A stretch of DNA of 12,402 nt from Clostridiales bacterium (GTDB taxonomy: Bacteria > Bacillota > Clostridia > Oscillospirales > Oscillospiraceae). The translations under genes and the position numbers were made by a program. Below, piece after piece: positions 1 to 6,348 of this stretch; positions within the stretch are counted from its first letter, which is position 1; each line of letters opens with the position of its first letter. The notes under the pieces are model-generated. The model made no database searches, had not been told where the DNA came from, and saw nothing but the letters and a program-made list of their open reading frames with translations. Location of the stretch: contig JAJBTD010000047.1 of NCBI GenBank assembly GCA_020861055.1, positions 1 to 12,402 on the forward strand, read 5' to 3'.

Positions 1-11
1 TTTCTGTCCCC

Positions 12-17
12 ATTGTA
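12..17 (-). promoter_or_regulatory. Putative -10 of a divergent promoter firing out of the left edge
   Basis: Read on the minus strand these bases are TACAAT, one mismatch from the sigma-A -10 consensus. Exactly 21 bases (18-38) separate it from the inverted tandem box at 39-56. The same 21-base gap is seen at the two plus-strand promoters of this module. There is no good -35, which fits an activator-dependent promoter. The gene it would serve lies left of the window, so the call rests on spacing and hexamer match only. Confidence 0.5.
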
Positions 18-37
18 CCCCCGCTTTTTCCTCCTTG

Positions 38-58
38 CCTGAAATGAATCTAAAATGG
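38..58 (-). promoter_or_regulatory. Predicted response-regulator box, inverted copy
   Basis: On the minus strand this contains ATTTTAG and ATTTCAG half-sites 11 bp apart (plus strand CTGAAAT at 39-45 and CTAAAAT at 50-56). It matches the reverse complement of the lipoprotein-gene box (2168-2189) at about 18 of 22 positions, including an unbroken run of ten. Tandem direct half-sites 10-11 bp apart are the usual binding geometry of OmpR/PhoB-family dimers. It faces left, towards a gene outside the window. Confidence 0.6.
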
Positions 59-65
59 AGGGAGA

Positions 66-83
66 TTTTAAGGTTCTTTTGAG
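66..83 (+). promoter_or_regulatory. Predicted response-regulator box in front of the regulator gene
   Basis: TTTTAAG (66-72) and TTTTGAG (77-83) form a tandem direct repeat with 11-bp spacing. The second half-site ends 21 bases before the -10 at 105 and so reaches the -35 region, the position of a class II activator. The neighbouring box 38-58 has the same half-sites in the opposite orientation. This predicts that the response regulator controls its own operon. Inferred from sequence symmetry and repetition; there is no binding evidence. Confidence 0.6.
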
Positions 84-101
84 ATTTCCCCGTCCGGTTT
101 C

Positions 102-110
102 TGGTATAAT
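102..110 (+). promoter_or_regulatory. Extended -10 promoter of the two-component operon
   Basis: A perfect TATAAT at 105-110 is preceded by TG at 102-103, giving an extended -10. No good -35 lies 16-18 bp upstream; that space is taken by the tandem box at 66-83. Transcription should start near 117, leaving a leader of about 68 nt before the preferred ATG at 185. Confidence 0.7.
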
Positions 111-184
111 GGAGAAAATGAAGGATGAAGAAGACGATTCTGTTTTCCGACAGGGGACAGGGCATTGATTTGAGGAGAGATTTC

Positions 185-898
185 ATGTATTTACTGCTTG
201 TGGAGGACGATTTGCAGCTCTCCGGGCTGATCGCCGAACAGCTTCGGAAACGGGGATACCAGGTGGACGCCGCCTACGACGGGGAGCGGGGGCTGTCCCT
301 GCTCCGACAGGGGCGGTATGACGGCTGTATTTTGGACCGGATGCTCCCCGGCCTGGACGGGCTGACCCTGCTCCGCCGGGCCAGAGCGGCGGGGGTGAGC
401 GTCCCGGTGCTGATGCTCACCGCCATGAGCCGGACGGAGGATCTGGTGGACGGTTTCGAGAACGGGGCGGACGACTATCTCTCCAAGCCCTTCGCCATGC
501 CGGAGCTGCTGGTTCGGGTGGACGCCATGCTTCGCCGGGGAGCGAAAAAGACCGCCGATGGGCTATCGGTGGGGGATCTGACGCTGGACACGGCCACCAT
601 GACCCTCACCGGCCCGTCGGGACATTGTACCCTGACCCGGCGGGAGACAGACATCCTCTCCCTGCTCATGGAGACCCCCGGACAGGTGATTCCACGGGAG
701 CACTTCTTTCAGGCGGTCTGGGGCATGGACGCCCAGGTGGGGGACGCCTCCCTGGACACCTACATCTATTTCCTCCGGCGTAGGCTGCAAACGGTGGGGA
801 CCTGCTGGCGGCTGACTACCCGCCGGGGCAAGGGCTATCTTTTGCAAGGAGAAGCGCAGCTTCGGGAGTGCCGCTTGATGGCAGAGGAGACGCCATGA
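185..898 (+). CDS. OmpR/PhoB-family response regulator
   Basis: Cytoplasmic transcription factor of 237 aa, phosphorylated by the adjacent kinase. The receiver domain (residues 1-117) has the acidic pair E7-D8-D9, phospho-acceptor D51 (ILDRMLPGLDG), switch T79 and the conserved K101-P102. The winged-helix DNA-binding domain (about 128-220) has the LTRRETDIL start and the RGKGYLL wing typical of the OmpR family. The frame opens 60 bp earlier at 125, but ATG 185 follows AGGAG at 173-177 by 7 nt and begins directly at the MYLLLVEDD receiver strand, so it is preferred. Its stop overlaps the kinase start (ATGA). Likely targets are the TTTT-x-AG tandem boxes at 38-58, 66-83 and 2171-2189, including its own promoter. 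The family is certain; the signal and regulon are inferred. Confidence 0.93.
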   Translation: MYLLLVEDDLQLSGLIAEQLRKRGYQVDAAYDGERGLSLLRQGRYDGCILDRMLPGLDGLTLLRRARAAGVSVPVLMLTAMSRTEDLVDGFENGADDYLSKPFAMPELLVRVDAMLRRGAKKTADGLSVGDLTLDTATMTLTGPSGHCTLTRRETDILSLLMETPGQVIPREHFFQAVWGMDAQVGDASLDTYIYFLRRRLQTVGTCWRLTTRRGKGYLLQGEAQLRECRLMAEETP

Positions 899-2154
899 TA
901 CCGGCCCTTCGGCGGCGGTTGGCGGCCCTGTTCGGCGGGCTGACCAGTCTGGTGCTGCTGGTCATGCTGGTCATCACCTGCTATCTCAGCTGCACCCAGT
1001 ACCAGAGCAGCCAGGAGGTGCTGTATCAGACCCGGTTTCAGTCCCTGCTCCAGCAGCTCCAGCGCAGCGGCGAGGTCAGCGACGACTACCTCTCCCAGGT
1101 GGCGGGGGACGAGACGCTGCTGTTCTATGTGGAGGTCAACGGCGTGCCCCTTCATTTTTCCGCCCTCCGGGCGGAGGAGGAGGGAAAGGATGAGCTGCTG
1201 TCCGCCCTCCGCGCGGAGGCGGAAAACCAGAGCGGCAGCGGGGACGGGCTGCTGAACATGACCCTCACCGTGGACGGAACGCCTTATCAGGGCACCGTCT
1301 ACACTGTGACGGACTATCAGGTGTATTTTGCCCAGAACCTGACGGGACGGTACGACCACATGAGAGAGCTGGTGGGGCTGTATCTGCTGCTGGGGGCGGC
1401 AGGGGTCGCCGCCATGCTGCTGGTGAGCTGGCTCCTCTCCCGTATCGCCACCCGGCCCACAGAGCGGGCGGTACAGGAGCAGCAGGCATTCATCGCTGCC
1501 GCCAGCCACGAGCTGCGCAGCCCTCTGGCGGTCATCCGGGCCAGCCTGTACGCTGCCGGACAGCAGAGCGACCGGCAGGAGATGCAGGTTCAGCTCGCTC
1601 TGGCCGACCGGGAGGCCGAGCGGATGAGCCGTCTGGTGGCCGACCTGCTGGCCCTGACCGGGAGCGGCGTGGGCCGGTGGGCCTGCGAGAGGACGGACGT
1701 AGAGCTGGAGACGGTGTGCATCCGGCTCTACGACCAGTTCGCCCCCCAGGCGGAGCAAAAGAGACACCCCTTCCGGCTGGAGCTGCCGGAGGCGGTGCTG
1801 CCGGTGATACCGTCGGATGAGGAGCGTCTGGTGCAGCTGCTCTCCGTCCTGCTCTCCAACGCCCTGGACCACACTCCTGACGGGACGGCTGTGGAGCTGA
1901 CCGCCTGTGTGGAGGGGAGCTGCGCCGTCCTCTCTGTGGTCGACCACGGACCCGGCATCCCGGACGGGGAGAAGGAGGCGGTGTTTCGCCGGTTCTACCG
2001 GGCGGAGCAGAGCCGCACGGACAAGGGACACTTCGGCCTGGGCCTGCCCATCGCTCAGGAGCTGGCCCGGCAGCTGGGCGGGCAGCTGACCCTGGAGGAC
2101 ACCTCCGGCGGCGGGGCCACCTTCTCCCTGCGGCTCCGGCGGACGGGCCATTAG
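895..2154 (+). CDS. Membrane sensor histidine kinase
   Basis: Partner kinase of the upstream regulator, 419 aa, anchored in the cytoplasmic membrane. TM1 is about residues 11-32 and TM2 about 158-182. They enclose an extracytoplasmic sensor region of about 125 residues that I cannot assign to a named family. After TM2 only about 20 residues precede the H-box (ASHELRSP, phospho-acceptor H205), so there is no full HAMP domain. The catalytic domain shows the N-box (SNALDHT, N322), the G1 box (DHGPG, 350-354), the F-box (RRFYRAEQS) and the G2 box (HFGLGLP, 379-385). The ATG at 895 overlaps the regulator stop and follows AGAGGAGA by about 5 nt. The frame stays open upstream to a GTG at 868, but that adds only nine residues and has no clear ribosome binding site. 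No terminator follows, so read-through into the lipoprotein gene is possible. Confidence 0.93.
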   Translation: MIPALRRRLAALFGGLTSLVLLVMLVITCYLSCTQYQSSQEVLYQTRFQSLLQQLQRSGEVSDDYLSQVAGDETLLFYVEVNGVPLHFSALRAEEEGKDELLSALRAEAENQSGSGDGLLNMTLTVDGTPYQGTVYTVTDYQVYFAQNLTGRYDHMRELVGLYLLLGAAGVAAMLLVSWLLSRIATRPTERAVQEQQAFIAAASHELRSPLAVIRASLYAAGQQSDRQEMQVQLALADREAERMSRLVADLLALTGSGVGRWACERTDVELETVCIRLYDQFAPQAEQKRHPFRLELPEAVLPVIPSDEERLVQLLSVLLSNALDHTPDGTAVELTACVEGSCAVLSVVDHGPGIPDGEKEAVFRRFYRAEQSRTDKGHFGLGLPIAQELARQLGGQLTLEDTSGGGATFSLRLRRTGH

Positions 2155-2167
2155 ACCGGGTCATTTC

Positions 2168-2189
2168 CCAATTTTAGATTATTTTCAGG
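2168..2189 (+). promoter_or_regulatory. Predicted response-regulator box in front of the lipoprotein gene
   Basis: ATTTTAG (2171-2177) and TTTTCAG (2182-2188) are 11 bp apart, as at 66-83. The last base of the second half-site is separated by 21 bases from the -10 at 2210, identical to the regulator's own promoter. The reverse complement is a close match to the left-edge box. This makes the lipoprotein gene a predicted direct target of the adjacent two-component system. Confidence 0.6.
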
Positions 2190-2209
2190 TAACGCCGGAA
2201 ACGGTAGGG

Positions 2210-2215
2210 TATGAT
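2210..2215 (+). promoter_or_regulatory. -10 of the lipoprotein-gene promoter
   Basis: TATGAT, one mismatch from consensus, lies 32 bp before the ATG at 2248. There is no convincing -35; the tandem box at 2171-2188 lies upstream instead, which suggests activation by the response regulator. Transcription would start near 2222, and GGAGGT at 2235-2240 is the ribosome binding site. Confidence 0.6.
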
Positions 2216-2247
2216 AGAGACAGCAAAACGAATGGGAGGTCACGCTT

Positions 2248-4473
2248 ATGAAAAAAGCGCTCGCACTGCTGCTGTCTCTCGCCATGGTGCTGTCCCTGCT
2301 GGGCTGCAGCGGCGTTTCGGGGCAGACAGGAACTGACACGGCGACGGACACCAGCGCAGTCAACACATCGGATACTGAGACCACCCTCCGCTATGTGGAG
2401 GAGAACGTCACCCCCACTCTGGCCGACGGAAGCTCCACCTACATCATGTCCATCCAGGGCTGGGCCGACGGCAGTCTGGACGCCTTTGGCTATCAGGAAT
2501 GGTATCACTCAGAGGACGGCGGGGACACCTGGGAGACGAGGGAGGTCCCGGAGGAATTCCGCACCATCCTGTGCGTGGATGACAGCGGGACGCTGTACGG
2601 CTTCGGCAGGGATGAGGAGATGGGACAATACGTTTTTTATCGCTGGGCCGCCGGGGGCGAGACGGAGACCATCGTCCCGGAGGTCACCATCGCCGATAGC
2701 TTCCTGTACCGGGCTATCTATGACAACCGTATCATTCTTCTGGAGGTGCAGCACGAGGACTGGACCTCCAACCTCTACGCCGTGGAGCTGGCCACTGGGG
2801 AGACTCTCTGGGAGCGGGAGACGGTCAACTATCCCACCTGCTTCTGTTATGATGGGGCTGTCTATCTGTATGAGGACGCCTACCCCATGCTGGCCCTGGA
2901 CCCGGAGACCGGGGAGGAGCTGGGGGAGTATGGCGAGGGCTTCATGTGCAACACCAGCCGTCCTCTGCTGGCGGAGAACGGGTACTATTTCTTCGTGGAC
3001 CCGGACAATTACAACCTCTGCCGGGGCATCTTTGACTCCCAGATCTATGAGGTGGTGCTGGAGGCCAGCGGATACCATTACGCCCTGGACGGGGCGGATG
3101 CCGTCAGCGTGGGCAGCTTCTATATGGATGAGGACTACACCCTCTACCTCATCACGGACAGCGGCAGCCTGTACCGCTTTACCTCGGAGCGGACGGCGAC
3201 AGCGGAGAGCACCTTCACCGTCTGGGCGCTGTACGAGACGGACACCCTCCGGGAGACGGTGCTGGCCTTCCAGCAGGAGCATCCGGAGCTGGACGTGGTG
3301 CTGGACGTGCAGCTGGACGACGACGGCTCCACCGGGAGCAGCGCCACCGTCAGCGACCTGCTCTCCACCCTGAACACCCAGCTCCTGGCGGGGGACGGCC
3401 CGGACGTGCTGATCTTGGACGGGGTGGACTACGAAAACTACATCGACAAGGGCGTACTGGAATCGTTAAACGACATCTACCAGGAGACAGACTTTGTGGG
3501 CGGCACTGTCTCCGGCCTGCTGACGGAGGCGGGGGACTGCTACGTCATTCCCGCCCGGTTCTCCGTGCCAGTGCTGATGAGCAGCGACGAGGGGGAGACG
3601 CTGCCCGCCACCATGGAGGAGCTGACGGAACGGGTACTCTCCGGCAGCGCCCGGACGGCGGAGCAGTCAGACAACGTTGAATGGGTGGACGGGGCCTATC
3701 TACAGCCCTACCCCTCCGGTTCCTTCTATTCGGCCTGGCTGGCCGCCAGCGGCAGCGCCCTGGTGACGGAGGACGGGGTGGATACGCAGGCACTCTCCGT
3801 CTGGCTGGAGGGGCTGAAGGAGATCAGCGACCACTATAACCTGTGCGTGTGGGGCAAGCTCTCCGGCTCTGAAGGCGTCGCTAACTACGGAATGTTTGAG
3901 ACTGGCAACCGGAACGAATCCTTCCCCAGCGACGCCGAATGGGGGGACGTTACCGCCGGATTTATGGTGATGGTCGATGTGCAGTCTCTTATGAGCAGGA
4001 TGATGGAAAGATGTGCCGATTATGATGAGGAGACGGGTACGGACGTGATTTTGCCCAACGAAGCCAGCTTCCACATCGTCCGGTTTCCCGGACTGACGGA
4101 GGGGGCCTACAGTCCGGAGATACTGATGGCGGTCAGCGCAGGCAGCAGCCAGACCGAATTGGCAAAGGAGTTTATCCGGACCGCCCTCTCCGACGACATC
4201 CAGCAGTATACTTACGGCGACGGCCTGCCCGTCACCCGGACAGGAATGGACGCCCAGATCGACTACTTCGCCCCCTACGCCCAGCAGTGCGGCTGGGACA
4301 TCTCTGAGCTGGAGGCGATCTTCGACGGCTGCACCACCCCGGTCTCCCTGGAGCTGGAGGTGGAGGACATTCTCTACGACGCGGCCAGTCAGCTCTGTCT
4401 GGGAGAACTGGACCTGGAGAGCGCAGTCGACCAGATCGAGGATGGACTGGCGCTAAAAATTGCGGAAAAATAA
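2248..4473 (+). CDS. Lipoprotein: propeller-like N-terminus fused to a family 1 solute-binding domain
   Basis: A 741-aa surface lipoprotein. The signal peptide ends in a lipobox, LLGC, with lipidated C20. Residues 45-315 resemble a beta-propeller or repeat-bladed domain: there is a BNR/Asp-box-like SEDGGDTW at 88-95, and blade-like segments such as LATGETLWERE (181-191) and LDPETGEELGEY (217-228). From about 322 to the end is a full-size family 1 extracellular solute-binding domain, with the typical opening TLRETVLAFQQEHPELDV and LLAGDGPDVLIL near 380-390. Usual family members are about 400-450 aa, so the N-terminal 300 residues are an addition. No ABC permease or ATPase lies nearby. The protein sits next to a two-component system whose predicted box precedes it, so it could capture a ligand for sensing rather than import; that is inference. 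GGAGGT sits 7 nt before the ATG. Confidence 0.8.
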   Translation: MKKALALLLSLAMVLSLLGCSGVSGQTGTDTATDTSAVNTSDTETTLRYVEENVTPTLADGSSTYIMSIQGWADGSLDAFGYQEWYHSEDGGDTWETREVPEEFRTILCVDDSGTLYGFGRDEEMGQYVFYRWAAGGETETIVPEVTIADSFLYRAIYDNRIILLEVQHEDWTSNLYAVELATGETLWERETVNYPTCFCYDGAVYLYEDAYPMLALDPETGEELGEYGEGFMCNTSRPLLAENGYYFFVDPDNYNLCRGIFDSQIYEVVLEASGYHYALDGADAVSVGSFYMDEDYTLYLITDSGSLYRFTSERTATAESTFTVWALYETDTLRETVLAFQQEHPELDVVLDVQLDDDGSTGSSATVSDLLSTLNTQLLAGDGPDVLILDGVDYENYIDKGVLESLNDIYQETDFVGGTVSGLLTEAGDCYVIPARFSVPVLMSSDEGETLPATMEELTERVLSGSARTAEQSDNVEWVDGAYLQPYPSGSFYSAWLAASGSALVTEDGVDTQALSVWLEGLKEISDHYNLCVWGKLSGSEGVANYGMFETGNRNESFPSDAEWGDVTAGFMVMVDVQSLMSRMMERCADYDEETGTDVILPNEASFHIVRFPGLTEGAYSPEILMAVSAGSSQTELAKEFIRTALSDDIQQYTYGDGLPVTRTGMDAQIDYFAPYAQQCGWDISELEAIFDGCTTPVSLELEVEDILYDAASQLCLGELDLESAVDQIEDGLALKIAEK

Positions 4474-4486
4474 TAAAACAATATGA

Positions 4487-4522
4487 AAGCACACTCCGGG
4501 AGCGATCTCCCGGAGTGTGCTT
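4487..4522. terminator. Bidirectional intrinsic terminator
   Basis: A perfect 16-bp stem (AAGCACACTCCGGGAG, 4487-4502, pairing with 4507-4522) closes a CGAT loop, 13 bp after the lipoprotein stop. It lies between two convergent genes. On the plus strand a loose T-rich tail follows (TTCTGTCTTT). On the minus strand the tail is TTTCATATTGTTTT, so it should end both transcripts. Confidence 0.9.
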
Positions 4523-4549
4523 CTGTCTTTGCGGCGGCTGGCCGCCGTG

Positions 4550-6076
4550 TCAGCTTACGGTACTGATGTCGATAATGCCATATTCCAGCTTGACGGACAG
4601 GATACGCAAAACGCTCTCGTCAATGCGGCTCTCTGCGATCGTGCCGTCGTTTACGGCTTTCTCCAGGGCGGAGACGGCGGAGGACAGGTTCTCCGGCATC
4701 AGCAGGAGGTCTACTCCCGCCTGCACCGCCAGCACAGCGGCCTCGCCGGAGCCGTACTGGTCGGTGATGGCCTCCATGGAGAGGGAGTCGGTGACAACCA
4801 ACCCGTCAAAGCCCAGCTCGCCCCGGAGGATGTCCGTGACCATATAGGACGAGAGGGAGGCAGGGACGCTGTCCCCGGTAATATTGGGGGTGGAGATGTG
4901 CCCTACCATGACCAGCTCCGCCCCGGCGTCGATGCCCGCCTGGAAGGGGAGAAACTCCGTCTCCCGCAGCTCGTCCAGAGTCTTGGTCGTCTCTGCCAGA
5001 CCGTAGTGGGAGTCGGTGGCGGTATCTCCGTGGCCGGGAAAATGCTTTAGGCAGCAGAGAATGCCCCCGTCCCGGAAGCCCTGGACTGCCGAGGCCACCA
5101 GCTCCGCCGCCTCCTCCGCATCGCTGCTGAAGGCTCGGTTCCCGATAACCGGGTTGTCCGGGTTGGTGTTCACGTCGGCTACCGGGGCAAAATCCAGGTT
5201 AAAGCCAAACTGGGTGATTTCGCTGCCGATGGTGAAACCCACGTTATAGGCGGCGCTGGTACCCTGGGTGCCGACAGTGGCCATATTGGGGAAGGAGGTG
5301 GTCCCCATGGCGGAGTTTCGCCCGATCCGGGCCACCGTTCCGCCCTCCTCATCCACGGCGATGAACAGCCCCAGCTCGCTGTAGCTCTGGGTGTTTTCAA
5401 TCATGGAGGTACACTGTTCCGGGGTGATGATGTTGCCTGCGAAGTAGACCAGCCCGCCCACCGGATAGTCCTGAAGCGCAGCCTCTGTGGCGGTCCCGCC
5501 CACGGTGGCGGTGCCGGAGATGCCCGTCAGCCCCTCCGGGGTGACGATGAACAGCTGGCAGATTTTCTCGTGGAGGGTCATACCGTCCAGCAGTACATGG
5601 GCGGCCTCGTCTGCGGTCAGGGTCTGAGAGGAGCCGCCTTCGGTATCAGCGTCATCCGACGCGGAAGGCGCCTCCACCGCAGCGTCCCCCGCATCTGTGG
5701 TATTCTCCGGCTGCTCCGACTCTGTGCCGCCGCTCTCTGACTCAGACGGGGAATCCTCCTCCTCAGACGGCAGCCCATCTTCGGTGTCGGTTTGCGCCTG
5801 ACTGTCAGCGGATGCGCTGTCGGCGTTCTCCACTGCCTGGCTGGACTGTGCAGCCCGCTCCGCCGCTTCCTGTGCGGCGCGGTCGGCTGCGGCCTTGGCG
5901 TCCTGGCGGCTTGAGTTTTCGGCGGTGGATGCGCTGACGGAGGTGCTGGAAGCGCCCTTTTCCTGTGTATAAGGCCAGAGCTTGACCGCCACCAGAGACA
6001 GAGCGCCCACCACTGCCACAAAGATCAGAATATAAGGCAGAGGGTTGGAACGAGGTTTTTTACGATTTGACATCAT
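4550..6076 (-). CDS. nagZ: Membrane-anchored GH3 beta-N-acetylglucosaminidase (NagZ type)
   Basis: A 508-aa enzyme predicted to remove N-acetylglucosamine from peptidoglycan fragments outside the membrane. A basic N-terminus and one TM helix (about 14-33) are followed by a low-complexity Ala/Ser/Glu/Asp linker (about 37-153) that would span the wall. The catalytic GH3 barrel (about 157-505) carries the NagZ signature KHFPGHGDTATDSH (344-357), with the D355/H357 acid-base dyad, and nucleophile D430 in VVTDSLSM. VDEEGG (241-246) and NLDFAPVADVN are also typical. Length matches the single-domain NagZ form; the extra C-terminal domain of the Bacillus enzyme is absent. The first of two adjacent ATGs (6076) is chosen because AGGAGG lies 7 nt upstream. 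It has its own promoter at 6218-6246 and a structured leader. Other GH3 hexosaminidase substrates remain possible. Confidence 0.88.
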   Translation of the reverse strand: MMSNRKKPRSNPLPYILIFVAVVGALSLVAVKLWPYTQEKGASSTSVSASTAENSSRQDAKAAADRAAQEAAERAAQSSQAVENADSASADSQAQTDTEDGLPSEEEDSPSESESGGTESEQPENTTDAGDAAVEAPSASDDADTEGGSSQTLTADEAAHVLLDGMTLHEKICQLFIVTPEGLTGISGTATVGGTATEAALQDYPVGGLVYFAGNIITPEQCTSMIENTQSYSELGLFIAVDEEGGTVARIGRNSAMGTTSFPNMATVGTQGTSAAYNVGFTIGSEITQFGFNLDFAPVADVNTNPDNPVIGNRAFSSDAEEAAELVASAVQGFRDGGILCCLKHFPGHGDTATDSHYGLAETTKTLDELRETEFLPFQAGIDAGAELVMVGHISTPNITGDSVPASLSSYMVTDILRGELGFDGLVVTDSLSMEAITDQYGSGEAAVLAVQAGVDLLLMPENLSSAVSALEKAVNDGTIAESRIDESVLRILSVKLEYGIIDISTVS

Positions 6077-6133
6077 GCAGCGCCCTCCTTGGCAAAGGGA
6101 ACCTTTACGAGTACCGTTTCCTGTGAGGTGTGT

Positions 6134-6200
6134 TCAGGGCGTTCTCCATACCGATTGGCTGGGGCGGGCAGAATACCCCGGTTACGGAGAAATGCCCTGA
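6134..6200 (-). other. Long imperfect hairpin in the GH3 gene leader
   Basis: TCAGGGC (6134-6140) pairs with GCCCTGA (6194-6200). The helix continues through a wobble, then TTCTCC against GGAGAA with one bulge, one mismatch, then TA/TA and CCG/CGG, giving about 18 pairs. An alternative inner helix is GGGG (6161-6164) with CCCC (6176-6179). In the minus-strand transcript it begins about 10 nt after the predicted start site and ends about 44 nt before the AGGAGG. I do not recognise it as a known riboswitch. It could be a cis-regulatory RNA, a stabilising 5' structure or a REP-like hairpin. Confidence 0.5.
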
Positions 6201-6217
6201 TTGCCCTTGATGAAATC

Positions 6218-6246
6218 AGTATAAAGCCTCTCTGCGGCGATTGCAA
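6218..6246 (-). promoter_or_regulatory. Sigma-A promoter of the GH3 gene
   Basis: On the minus strand, TTGCAA (6246-6241), a 17-bp spacer and TATACT (6223-6218) form a strong sigma-A promoter. Transcription would start near 6211, giving a leader of about 135 nt that contains the hairpin at 6134-6200. Confidence 0.7.
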
Positions 6247-6266
6247 CAGAACAGAACCTGAATTCT

Positions 6267-6277
6267 TCTGAATTCAA
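6267..6277. repeat. 11-bp direct repeat, left copy
   Basis: TCTGAATTCAA occurs here and again at 7013-7023, over the start codon of the HTH gene. The two copies bracket a segment of about 735 bp of lower GC that holds this gene. They might be a target duplication or remnant of insertion. The short length and the EcoRI-like palindrome inside make chance quite possible. Confidence 0.25.
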
Positions 6278-6309
6278 ATGTCTGACCACTGCGGAAACGC
6301 TGGCAAATT

Positions 6310-6340
6310 GCAGTCTGTCTGAATGACGATGCCAGACTGC
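6310..6340 (-). terminator. Possible terminator of the HTH gene
   Basis: GCAGTCTG (6310-6317) and CAGACTGC (6333-6340) form a perfect 8-bp stem with a 15-nt loop, starting 8 bp past the stop of the minus-strand HTH gene. The following tract on the minus strand, AATTTG, is only weakly T-rich, so termination may be partial. Confidence 0.4.
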
Positions 6341-6348
6341 TCCCCATC

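Noticed and set aside
125..184. Upstream start for the response regulator at 125
   Set aside because: It would add 20 residues before the receiver domain and has no ribosome binding site at proper distance. ATG 185 has AGGAG and begins at the conserved first strand.
835..2151. Long minus-strand open frame (about 438 codons) opposite the histidine kinase
   Set aside because: Its translation is rich in Gln, Gly, Pro, His and Arg and shows no domain. The plus strand carries all the kinase motifs. It is a by-product of GC-rich codon usage.
4517..5050. Plus-strand open frames opposite the 3' end of the GH3 gene
   Set aside because: They begin inside the terminator hairpin, have no ribosome binding site, and encode no recognisable motif.
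6089..6271. Short plus-strand open frame (60 codons) upstream of the GH3 gene
   Set aside because: The two CxxC-like pairs looked tempting, but it has no convincing ribosome binding site. It also covers the hairpin and the GH3 promoter, which explain the region better.
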